A stretch of DNA of 49,203 nt from Bugula neritina (Eukaryota; Bryozoa; Gymnolaemata; Cheilostomatida; Bugulidae). A program made the position numbers and the translations under genes. The DNA lies in contig CAXIUT010000246.1 in the NCBI GenBank assembly GCA_964035545.1, positions 1-49,203 on the forward strand, written 5' to 3'. Under the pieces are notes generated by a model. The model did not search any database and was not told where the DNA came from. It worked only from the letters and a program-made list of their open reading frames with translations. Below, in pieces: positions 1 to 10,809 of this stretch. Position 1 is the first letter of the stretch. Every line of letters starts with the position of its first letter.

Positions 1-75
1 CCCAACCCCAACCCCAACCCCAACCCCAACCCCAACCCCAACCCCAACCCAACCCCAACCCCAACCCCAACCCCC
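1..75. repeat. Left telomere, CCCCAA repeats
   Basis: Tandem C4A2 repeats from base 1, with one C3A2 variant near base 50 and a C5 run at the inner edge. The C-rich strand reads 5'->3' into the sequence, which is the correct polarity for a left chromosome end. C4A2/G4T2 is the telomere type of oligohymenophorean ciliates. The first gene starts within about 70-140 nt of the repeat, as expected for compact ciliate macronuclear chromosomes. Confidence 0.97.
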
Positions 76-211
76 TTCTTATATTTTAATTACAAATTCT
101 ACTAATTTAATATTAACTTAATTAATATGAACACATAAATATGAGTTATTTGAGGTAATAATAAAATTATTCTTAATGTCATATTTTAGTGCTTCAGAAC
201 GCAAAACAAAC

Positions 212-1790
212 ATGGCAAAACTAGGCTCTCCTTCACCTTGTAACCATCTTATCATAAAGGTGACTATATTCCAGGCTCAACACACGCAAAAAACTTTGCA
301 CATGTTCCATTCGGGTCAACTCAAAAATTGAATAGATCTTTAACTTTTCAACAAAATAACAACCAATAACAAACTAATAAAAGCCACAGAAGAACAACTC
401 AATGTCTTCAGTGATTTCAATACCAACGCAATCAATTAATTGAAATCTAAAATGAAACATGAAATGCAAATATCATCAGGATTCAAATCAGGAACCCAAA
501 GATTCAAAAATACAATAGAATAACAACCAGGGACCAGGGTAATATTAAGTCCTCAACAACTCAATGTCCAAGTCCCGTTCTCACAATGTCCCTTCCACAG
601 ACACAACCATGTACACTAAACATACAGTCCCATCTATTCCAGTCGACAACCTAGGTTTCAAATAGGACTAAAACAACAAGATGTCAAAAGTAATTCCATA
701 AGATAACTCAAATAAATATATTTATGTTCCTCCTTCTACACTACAAAACAAAGGAGTGGTAGCTTGGAAAACCTAAAGAATGGTAAAGAGATAAAATGAG
801 AGATATCCAGGTCCAGGATAATATCAACATGAATCAAAAGCCAACAAATCAATATCATCATGTTTCGCCTCATCATCTGATAGATTTGGTAAGGCAAAGA
901 AGATAAAATAGTAGAAAATACCTGGGCCTGGAGCATACAATTCAAATAATAGTAAGAAACTTAGTTATAATAAGAGTACATAGGCATTTTCAATTCAAAA
1001 ACATCAAGATTCGATCGAGACACGATAGATAGAAGTCTAGGACCTGGAACTTATTTTGATAAAAAAAATAAATCACATTCCGTACATCAAATCAAAAAAG
1101 TTATACATAGATAAGATGATATCCTACCTAAAACTATACAAAAAACTAGTATTTTTTGATATCAATAATAAAAATCCAGGTCCCGGACAATACAAAAACA
1201 ACTTCGGCATCTCACATCAACTAACTAAGATGTTAATAAAAAAACAAACAACAGATGTATTACCAAAATAAAAAAGATAAATATTTTAAAATAAATAATC
1301 AATCATGAATCCAGGTCCAGGATCATACCAAACACCCATAGTAAAGAACAAACCTAAAGGCAAACTATGGAAGAAAACCTAGATAATAAACCTCAAACAG
1401 TAATAATAAACAACTCCATCACCAGCAGATTATACTCACTCAAATAACACAATATAATAGAAAATAAAACACATGAATTCAAAATTAACACTAACTGATG
1501 AAAAACCATTTAATTCAGGAACATAGAGATTCAAACATTACTCAGATAATAAAGTTAATCCATAATATATAGTTTAATAAGATAAAAATCAAACTTAAAT
1601 GGAAATGGGCAAAACATAAAATAAAAAAGTTAAAAGACTAGTTATGACAGTAGTCAAAGTTAGAGTTCCCTTCGGTATGTCATCTAATAAGTACAATGAT
1701 AAAAATAACAACTACTAAGGCCCAGATTTTTATAATAAAAATAAATAATGGCTAAAACCTTCATTCAATATCAAAGGAAAAATACAATGA
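212..1790 (+). CDS. Sperm-tail PG-rich repeat (STPGR/SHIPPO) protein
   Basis: Repeated PGPGxY-type motifs (PGPGEY, PGPGAY, LGPGTYF, PGPGQY, PGPGSY) are preceded by F-x-S-x-x-R-F stretches, the hallmark of STPGR proteins. These bind the microtubule lumen or wall in axonemes. TAA/TAG are read as Glu and TGA at 1788-1790 is the stop. A 20-nt intron (GTAACC...TAAAG, about 257-276) joins SPSP to DYIPGS. The frame also slips by 1 nt near 410, 530, 1000 and 1150, where no GT-AG intron fits. The ATG at 212 is the first clear start; an ATG at 141 could be joined to it by a 35-nt GT-AG intron. The family call is firm. The exact exon structure is not, because of the indels. Confidence 0.8.
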
Positions 1791-1890
1791 TCCTACTATT
1801 AGTTATTATTTGCTATTATTATATATCAATTTATATCTATTTCTATTACTGATTTTCGATTATTAATAATTTCTATAAAAAACCATTCAA

Positions 1891-2865
1891 ATGGGTTCTA
1901 CCTGCGCCTGTCCCTCAAATTAAAGTCCCATCACCCCCAGACCACCACCTCAACAACATCCCTCCCAAGCTACTTCTACACATCGTAGTTGTAAATTTGT
2001 TGATATCAACCCAACGGATAATTATGATCTAAACGATACGGATAATAACATCCTCAAACTGACAAAACAAATAACCCAATTGTATCGATTAGTATCAGAA
2101 TAATAATGGTTAGATATCGAGTAGAATAGGTTTATTTAATTAGGAATAATATCGAAAATCAGCCATAATATGACTTTTTGTTCGACTCCTGTTTAGTAAA
2201 CTAATAAAAATATCATATTTAGAACCTAAAATAGTAGATAACTGTCAGAAATATCTAACTAAACATTCATTTCAAACTATAAGAATCATATATTTCAAGC
2301 AAAAATGCTACATAACCACTATAATTCAATGATAAAAGCTGTCTACTATCACAACCAAGTTGCATCCTATCTAACTCCATCTTCACAGATAGAAATCAAT
2401 AAAAATATATATTCTATGCCAAATATAATCACATCGGAAACATACAACTATCATAATGGACAGATATCAATAGAATTTCATATATTATTCAAAATCATTA
2501 ACTCTATCACCTATATACAAATAATTAGTATCATAAACTACAACTTACTATGCTAGCTATCAAAAACTATTCATAACATCATTAAGTCAACCTGATCTCT
2601 TATACTACTCATCCATCTGGGATAAAAAGTGCACTATAATGGACAAAAAAGATTACTACCTGTAGATATGTAGTAAAATAACAAACCTGGATTAGATAAA
2701 ATAATATAAACAGCAGGTCCATAACTATAACAGTATTAGATATCATAGATAACATACTATTTCTGTGGATGGATTCCATAACAACTAAAAATGTCAGACA
2801 TAAAAAGCTATCAAGGTATTTTCTAAAAACTATCAAATAATCTAAAAGATGGCAACATCATGATC
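1891..2865 (+). CDS. Unassigned protein with N-terminal acylation-like motif
   Basis: An ORF opens at ATG 1891 with MGSTCAC, a plausible N-myristoyl glycine followed by palmitoylatable cysteines, then a Pro/Gln-rich stretch. That frame runs to TGA 2593-2595 (234 aa). From about 2465 a second frame becomes more protein-like (aromatic and charged residues, no TGA until about 2865), so the real product probably continues with a 1-nt shift. No domain is recognised. Downstream sequence to about 3490 is open in one frame but increasingly AT-rich and poorly protein-like; I see no convincing gene there. The function is unknown. A membrane-attached protein is only an inference from the N-terminus. Confidence 0.5.
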
Positions 2866-3496
2866 TACTTCAGCAAAACATAACTACAAATCACATAATA
2901 TGTCTTACTCACTAAAGTAGATATGCATGCTGGCTTAATTACTGTAAATACATGCAAAAGAAAACAACCATTCCTTCGATGTTGATCTAGTATTCAGATA
3001 AAGAACAAGGATTGCTGACTTTCAAATTATAAATATTTATTGAGATATTTGATATCATTCATCTCAACTGGAACCCAATAGTTTACGACAATATAATAAG
3101 CAGATAAGGATAAATGAATAAAGACATATTAATAAATAAATTTTTATTAGTTATTCCTCCAAGTAGCCAATAAATATAAATTCGCTTATTCTGCAAAAAC
3201 ATCATCGCTGCTAAAAAAACAAAAAACACAAAAAAGTATTAATTAAATTATACTAATATTAAAGTTGTAGAGATATTAGATATGCATCAGCAATCAGAAT
3301 TATCTAAGCTGATTAAAATATAGTTTCAGATGTTTTTATTTTTTAGCCTTGTAAAAATAAAACTAGGTATCTTATTACCTTATAACCTATTGATAAATAT
3401 CAAAATTGCTAATAACTATTCAGTACCATAACCTTGCTTTCTTTTGTTTAAATATCTTTCAATCTTCTTAAATAATATTCTGTTCTTAAATAAATA

Positions 3497-4345
3497 ATGA
3501 TTTAAAGTTATATTAAACCATAAAATCAAGGTTTTGGCATAAATTCTCCTCATTTTGATAAAAATCTACAATATTTATGTTAAGTTTAAAATAAAAAATA
3601 ACTAACTGTATCTGTCAATGTAGATTTGGACTAACATATGAGATTTGTTTAATTCCTAACCCAGATAAAGTAGATTTTATGACTAAAGTTAAATTGTAAG
3701 ATATTATCAATCATTCTATGATATCAGACTAATTAAATGGACCTGGTAGCTTTACTATTGACACCCAATATTCTCATTACATTTTAGTTATTAACTCTTT
3801 TTCTGTATATAAAGGACCTTTAGAAATAAAAATGACCTTAAATGGTTAAAAAACATATCTGAAGAATAAATACTAAGCCTTAAAGAATTAAGAAAGGTAA
3901 ATAATGTCTATTTTTACTCAAAATATAAAATGGACTTAAATAACTCAGGCCCAAGAAAGAGATTAAAATTCAATAGCATCTAAACTTTTCAACCTGCTGA
4001 ACACTTTTCATAATATTTCAATAATCCTTTAATCGATAAATCTTTAAAAAAGGTAAATATCAATTTTATATTCAAAATATATCATTCCAAGATTATTTTG
4101 ATTAGTTAGATTAAATAGAAGATAAAAGTTAATGCTAGCCACCAGCATTATCCATGTCAGTCTTTAAAATATAAATGAATAGTTTTAAATACTTATCGAT
4201 GATGCTTTTTATGTACCTTTCGGAATTGGATTTTGGACAAGATAAATATAATTATAGTCTGGATAGTATCGATTCATTTGTCCCAAATGGAAAAAAGTTA
4301 TGCCACAGGAATCTTTGGAATAATCAAAGCATGAGTCTAGTTATT
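3497..4345 (+). CDS. Unassigned protein, frames interrupted
   Basis: Starting at ATG 3497 (MIESYIKPENQGFG...), protein-like segments continue in changing frames to about 4345. One reads GLTYEICLIPNPDKVDF and another DAFYVPFGIGFWT. The shifts need either 1-nt indels or longer introns (GTAAAT... sites occur near 3898 and 4050), and I could not settle which. No domain is confidently recognised. The VPFGIGF stretch vaguely recalls STPGR proteins next door, but no PGPGxY repeat is present. Annotated as probably coding with unknown function. Confidence 0.4.
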
Positions 4346-4379
4346 TAATATTTTATGATAATTTATATTTGATTTTTCA

Positions 4380-6362
4380 TCATTTCTTTTTGTTTCTTTT
4401 CTTGTTGGGCTCAACTTATGACTTAGATACTTATTTCTTCATCTCAACCTTTGGCTTCTACTTTCTTGCAGAAGATTCTTTCTTTTAGACCTCTTTTTCC
4501 TACTCAGATTCTTCTGCTTTCTTTTTCTTCTTGCCTCCTTTTTCAACTTTCTTCTCCTCAACTTTATCTTCAGCAATGGCTGAACTCTTCTTTTTCTTAT
4601 TAGTAGCTTATTTAGGAGATTTATCACCTTCATCAACTATAGCTGAAGAATTTTGCTTTTTACTCTTGTCTTCTTTTTTATTTTTTTAAGCATCAGCTTT
4701 CTTCTTCTTTTCAGGTTTAAATTCAGGATAAGATCGAACATATTCTTCCAATTTAGAGTTTAATTGTTGGAGATTTTTTCTTTTTAAATAAGAGTTCTTC
4801 TTCAAGAGCCTTATTCTTTTCTTCTTGTTTTTTCTTTTAGTTTTCTAAATCTCTGAGATAATTATTTTCTCCCCATTCAAGTTTTTCTCTATCTTGAGCC
4901 AAATTTTAATTTTCTTCAGTAATTTCTTCAATTATCTTTGATATTTCACTAAATCTTTCATTATTTGCGATAATAGTAGAAATCTTTTTATTCATGTTGT
5001 CAATAACAGCTGGAGGAACAAGTCTTTACATTTCAGCAACTTCCATCTAAACCTTTTGATTTATCTTTCTGATGTCTTTTTTTAATAACATCATTCTTTG
5101 ATTGAATCGCTAGCAATTCTTCAGGCACTTTTTCTTCATATTTTATAACTTTCTTTTCTTCTGATGAATTTTATAAAGCTGTTATTTATTATCTAATCTT
5201 TTATCTTGTTTGAAAGTAAGTCTTCTATCTTGTTTTTCAAATCATTAACTTTCTTTTATCTTTTTTTGTTGTCCTCTTTTGACATACCAGCTTCCTTTGA
5301 TTTTTATAATATCTGAGCCTCAATTTTCTTATTTTCTTATTTAAAGACTGACCTAGATCTTTAGCTTTATTAATTTCTTTTAACATTGAAGAATCATCTG
5401 CTTTAGCACTAGGAGTCTCCCTTTTCTTTGATATCAGCTAGCTCTTTTTTTTTATTGTTAATAATTTATTTTACTTGAGCAATTTTCAATGACATTTAAG
5501 TTTTCTTTCTAAGTTATTCTTGCATTTAGCTTGCTTGATTATTTTTCATCTCTTAAATCTTCTTATTTATTTAAATTTTGGCTAATTTCTATTTTAAATA
5601 TTGTTTAAAACTTCTTTTTTTACTTCCAACGAGGCTATTTCTTTCTTATTCAAAGATTATAAGTTCTCTTCTTCTTTTTTAACTTTTTCTCTCATATCAT
5701 TTAGCTTACTATCATTACTAGATTTTTTTTTATTGATTAGCTTTGTTTTTATCTGCAATTTGCATTTTTAATTGATTGATTTGTTAAAGAATCTTTGCTT
5801 TCTCTGATTGTTTCTTTCCTTTTCAAATTTAACAAGATTTATTTTTTAATTCATTTGATTATTCTTTTGTCTTAACTATTCTAGTTCTCTTTGAATATTT
5901 TTCATTTACTTCTTCACTTTTATTTTAATTTTGTAAGACATTTTGCTTGGCTTCCCATTCTTTTTAAAGTTTTTCTTTTCTTCTATCAAAGGGCCTCATT
6001 TAGATATTCAAAGTAGCAAATTTCTCTTCTTGATTGACATGAATTTTTTTACAATATCTAATTTACCCTTATAGACTCCAGGCGATTGAGGTCTTCTACC
6101 ACTTCCACTATTCTAAATAAAATAAAAGATACATTAGATCTTGGACTTCAATATTTCTTTTTTAGAAGTACTATTTTAATCTCCTTGAGAAGTTGGACTT
6201 TTTGGAGAACTGATATCTTCAGTTTTTGTTTAAATCTATTTGAGAGAAGTTTATTTTTTCTCTACTTTTTCAGGCTAGTTCAAACTGGATGAGGGGATTT
6301 AGTGTTTTAGAAACATCAGTGCTATTAGTCTCTGAAGGATTACTTTAGACTTAGTTTGACAT
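4380..6362 (-). CDS. Lys/Glu-rich coiled-coil protein
   Basis: Minus-strand gene from ATG at 6362 (MSNEVESNPSETNST) to TGA at 4380. It encodes a roughly 650-residue protein dominated by K, E, Q and L in coiled-coil spacing, with a KKKK/EEE-rich C-terminal tail. About one fifth of the way in is a short non-coil stretch (RRPQSPGVYKGKLD). A 20-nt GT-AG intron fits at 6113-6132. The reading frame slips several times at A or T runs (for example an A7 run near 6048), so the exact protein is uncertain. Coiled-coil proteins like this are often structural parts of cilia or basal bodies, and POC1 is divergently transcribed next to it, but no specific family is recognised. Confidence 0.65.
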
Positions 6363-6551
6363 AAAGTTGATATATATTATCTCACGTGTTATTTTAAATT
6401 CTCATCAAATGATATCCAGTCATAGATAAATCTATCAAAAATATTATTTTATACATTTATCAATAATGAAGGTTTTATTTTCAATCAACAAATATTTATT
6501 CAATAATTAAACAAACTAATTATTTTCAACGCTCCTTGTAATTTAAATCAA
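6363..6551. promoter_or_regulatory. Bidirectional intergenic promoter region
   Basis: About 190 nt of AT-rich DNA separates the divergent starts of the coiled-coil gene (6362, minus) and POC1 (6552, plus). It must hold both promoters if the gene models are right. No specific element is recognised. Confidence 0.4.
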
Positions 6552-7955
6552 ATGATAAAAGAACAATAAGACCCAAAGCTTTTAAGAACCTTTAAAGGCC
6601 ATAAAGACGAAATCAACTCCATTGCTTTTCATCCTCAATGGTACTTTCTACAATATACAGCAAACAAATCGCCACTGCCTCAAATGATAGCATGGTATTC
6701 GTTTGGAATCTCAACCAATCTGGCAACATCTATAAATATATCGGACATAGAGTATTCAATTTATTATTCAGGATGCAGTTACTGATGTTAAATTTTCACC
6801 TCTTGGAAATCAACTTGCAAGTTGTTCAAAAGATGAGACAGTTAAAATATGGACAATACTTCTGAAGGAAATTCCTTCACCATTAAAGCTCATAATGCTC
6901 CAATTAGAGCTCTTGATTATAGCTATGACGGAAAACTTCTTCTCACAGGATCAGATGATAAAACCCTCAAAGTTCACAGGATAGAAGACAAAAAGTTATA
7001 CTTTACTCTGACTGGTCATAAAAAATTGGATCAAAACTACAAGCTTTTCTCCTGATAATCGACTTATCTGCTCAGGTGGAGAAGATAAAACAGTTATCTT
7101 ATGGGATACTTAATCACAAAAGGTTCTATATAGTTTTAATGATCACCTGGGAGCCATTAATGACTGCAAATTTAATTCTGATGGAACTTGCTTAGCATCC
7201 TGCTCAACTGATAAAAAAGTCAAGCTTTATGACCTAAGATGTAAAAGATTAATTCAAAATTATGATGCTCACGGATAATCAGTGAGTAAAGTTGACTTTC
7301 ATCCTAAAAACAATTATATGCTGACTACTTCACTTGACTCTAAAATCAAAATATGGGAAATTAATAGAGGAACACTTGATTATACACTTTATGGACATAA
7401 TGGAAGTACTAACACTTGCGCTTTCTCCAATATGGAGATTATTTTGCGACAGGAGGTAGTGATTCTCTTGCAATGATCTGGAAAACAAATCTTGAAGTTG
7501 AACAGACTTATTTATAACTACTCTTGATGGGCCTAAAGCCAACAAATATCAAAGGTAAAAAGTTCAAAGAAACTTAAAAATGCAACAAGCAGAGTGTAAC
7601 AACAAGAAAATATGAACAAAAGCAAGACAAGTACATTAAAATAAATACCAAAATAGCAACCATCAGAAATATAAATGCCTTAAGATTAGATTTAGATTCC
7701 TCCGGAAGTTGAGTAAGTAGTTGATAAATATCATAACAATTAGCTTTGATTATAAAGTCTTTACAGACTATGGAAGATAGAGTATCAAAAAGTTAGGAAA
7801 GAATCTCTAAATTAAATTTAGTAATATTCAAACGATTAAGTTAAAAGAGACAATTAAAGAAGAAAATAATGAACCTTTAATAACTTTAAGAGCAAGAATT
7901 AAAAGTAACCATGAAACATACTAAACATCTGCCCTCATAATAAAATGTCAATTGA
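6552..7955 (+). CDS. POC1: POC1-like centriolar WD40 protein, frame-disrupted
   Basis: Seven WD40 repeats are readable ([54 protein letters not shown] and the last [12 protein letters not shown]), followed by a C-terminal PPEVEEVVDK...QLALIIKSL segment like the POC1 tail coiled coil. POC1 stabilises centriole and basal-body walls. Two 20-nt introns are certain from WD40 continuity: 6641-6660 and 6752-6771. Four further single-base shifts occur without any GT-AG intron: near 6853 (ACAAT for ACAAAT), an A6 run near 7020, near 7430 (TCCAATATGG) and in the tail near 7737. They may be sequencing errors in A-runs, a decayed copy or frameshift translation. TGA 7953-7955 is the likely stop. Confidence 0.85.
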
Positions 7956-8104
7956 TATTTTTATACATAAACCTATCATTTGATAACTATTTATTGCAAG
8001 TCAATATTATACTTCATATCTAATTATTGGAAATACCCCAAACAATCAACCTCGCACACTCAGAGCCTCATTCATCTGTCTTCGAATCTTCCTTCACTTC
8101 GACG

Positions 8105-9805
8105 ATGAGATTACTTACTCAAACATTTCAAACGCCTATGTCCGATTCAGCTCTTGGAGAAAGTCAAGATGGACATGAAGGCAATCAAATTTGCCATGAC
8201 ACTAAACCTACTCATTCACCTCAATGCCTTCAACAAGAAGAAATCAATACTATTTATGAAGATTCTCCTGAAGTCTCAAAGCGAATTAATTCTAGCCAAA
8301 GAGATGAATGGAGACTCAATTAAGGCAATGTATGTTCAATTGTTCTTATCTCTAAAGAACTCGTCTCTTTCTCTGAAAAATGTCAAGTGGATTCTTAAAG
8401 AAATTCGGATTCTTTACAACAGTCTTCTCAATCCTAAAAGTTTCCTCAACAATGCTTTAAAGAAAGGGGTCTTGATTGGTTATCAAAATTCTCGCCTTAT
8501 TTTAACTGAAGAATGTTAGCTTAGTGAATTATATGATGATTATGAAATCTACCTCTATAAACTAACTGATAAAGACATTGTCAAAGAGTGCACTGTCATT
8601 GGTTGTGAAATTCAAAAATTTATACACAGATATAAATAGGAAATTACTTAAAAGAATACCAAATAGCTTTCTCTGAATATATTTGATCGATTTCTTGAAA
8701 GCTTGTCACAAAATGATGGAAATATAAGAAGAAAATCACTTTCAGCCTGGAAATCTTCAGTAAAAATGTCATTTTTGTTGTCAAAAATTATATAAGAAGA
8801 AGAATACAACATCGAAAATAGCTCTAATAAGGAAGAAAAAGACATTATCGAAGTTTCTCAAGATCAAACTGAGCAAGTAATAAGTGAAAAAATAAAAGAT
8901 GGAAATAACTGATCCTTGATGAATAGTCTTCTACTGAACATCTCACATGCCTGTAATGAGTCAATATATTCTTAAAGATAACAAATCTAAGAAATGTAAA
9001 ATAAAAAACTGATCTACCAATTATAGTTCAAAATTTAGAAGAATTATAAACTGAACCAATCGAAGCGAATCCTTAAATTATTGACCTAATGGTTCAAAAT
9101 TAAACCTACAAGATAATGAAAATAACTAATAGCGTGAAAGGTAAATCCTTTCTAGTACTATGGATACTATCATCCATCTCCAAATCTTGATAACTAAGAA
9201 AATCCAATTATAATTTTAGAAAATGAGGAATAAAACAAAGAGATTTCAATTTGTGAATATTGATGAATAGGCTTCTTGTGTTCGACATAGTTCTTGTGTA
9301 GTTTAAATTTCTGATCAATATTAACCAGTTTTGAAACTCTTGAATTTTCTAAAGATGAAGATTAAATCTACCAGCCAGAAGTTGTTAACAAACAAGATGA
9401 TCTTTTCCAAGTCTCAGCAGAGGTAGTTGAAAGCATTCCATAATAAAATATATAAGGAAAAATAAGACAATCTCTTTGAACTGAATGTAGAGAATAAAAT
9501 CGAGTCCAATATTGAGGAAAAAGGTGAAATCAATCTATAATAAAATTCTGAATAGATTTCTTCAGATAAAATTGATTTATTTGAGTAAAACTTAAAAATT
9601 ACCTCAAAGAAAAAAAGATGCTATGCGAATAAGAGAAGATCGATGAGACATATGAGCCAATTGTTCAAAAGATAGTAGAGTTGGCAAAAGAATGAAAGCA
9701 GATGAATAACAGGTTGAACATTTGATTGAGTAGCAGATGGATTCGTTGGTTGAAGCTGTTGAGATATAGACCGTAGAAGTGAATCCCAATAAAGAGTATG
9801 TATGA
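8105..9805 (+). CDS. Unassigned acidic helical protein, frames interrupted
   Basis: A long frame (about 8120-8910) encodes a helical, Leu-rich then Glu-rich protein (DYLLKHFKRLCPIQLL, later EEEEYNIENSS). Protein-like sequence continues in shifted frames to a Glu-rich C-terminus ending ...EVNPNKEYV before TGA 9803-9805. A second frame over 8027-8500 is Ser/Gln-rich and also open, so the true N-terminus is unclear; the ATG at 8105 is tentative. Several 1-nt shifts near 8905, 8960, 9130 and 9700 break the model. No domain is recognised. TAA/TAG occur mainly where Glu suits the acidic context. Confidence 0.5.
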
Positions 9806-9847
9806 TCGTATGAGAATATGATAAATTTATATTAACTGTTTTTATTC

Positions 9848-10774
9848 ATGAGTGAAGGAGGCCTAGTTATTAATACTATTTATCAATATGATAAATCATC
9901 AGAATATTCCTTGGAACATAGTCGAGTATCAGCCAGTTAGATAATATTTGGATCCAGCTCATCAAATTTCATAAAGAAATAGATAAAATGGACAATACAA
10001 TTCTTCTAGATATGTTACTAAAAGAGGTTCTTTTATCGACCAACATATCAAAAATATAAAAAACTTACCTGCTCCATGTATTATTTCTTTATCAGGCGCA
10101 TATTAATTTCCAAGTGAATTTTGATCAGACATAAAATAAAAAACTTAAGCCAAAAAATTAAAATAGATTTCAAATTAAGAAAAAATAGCTATCTTGAACA
10201 AATATAAGCTTAAGCTAAAATACATAAAAGTCCAGGTGTTGGAATATATCATCTTTAAAATTCATAAAAAAAGAAATCAAAGAAAAAGAAAAGAACAATT
10301 GATAACAAAAGATACTTCTATGAAGATTCATAATTTCTATCAACTACTATTCCAGGATCAGGATGCTATTATCTCATGATGAAGGTCATTCATATTAAAA
10401 AATAAAGAACGAATCATGATTTTTGGAAATAAAAACACTCAAAATAAAAATAAAAACATCGAAAAAGAAGTCTAAAAGATCCAGATCCTGGAACTTATCG
10501 TCCTGTATCAGCATCTTTTAACTCTTTTGATAGAATGAAAGTAGATAATTAAAAAAGACTAAAAAAATTATCAAATAAAAAACCTTTAAGCGGATTTGGC
10601 TCATCTGATTCTAAGTTTGAATACTGCAGAACTAAAAAAAGCCTTGGAGAAACAAGACCAGACCCTTGTAATTACAACACCATGATAGAATGGAAAGGAA
10701 AAGGCAAAGATATAAAAAAGAATAATTGGGTGAGATGTCTATCAGCTGGACCAACTAGAAATGTTTATCATTGA
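9848..10774 (+). CDS. Second STPGR/SHIPPO-type protein
   Basis: From ATG 9848 (MSEGGLVINT) to TGA 10772-10774. It contains KSPGVGIYHL, IPGSGCYY, DPDPGTYRP and PDPCNYN motifs, degenerate versions of the PGPGxY repeat, plus an F-x-S-x-x-S-x-F stretch (SGFGSSDSKF). A possible 18-nt intron lies at 10078-10095 and would join PAP to AYEF. The frame slips near 9900 and 10125. It is probably an axonemal microtubule-associated protein, paralogous to the gene at 212-1790. The last 550 nt are open without interruption, so the gene is real even if its 5' half is uncertain. Confidence 0.7.
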
Positions 10775-10809
10775 TTTATTCGATAAGTTTATTTATAGCC
10801 AATTAAAAA

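Noticed and set aside
6552-7955. Programmed +1 frameshifting as in Euplotes
   Set aside because: Telomere repeat (C4A2, not C4A4), TGA-stop usage and lack of a common AAA-TAR slippery site at the shifts do not fit; indels go in both directions.
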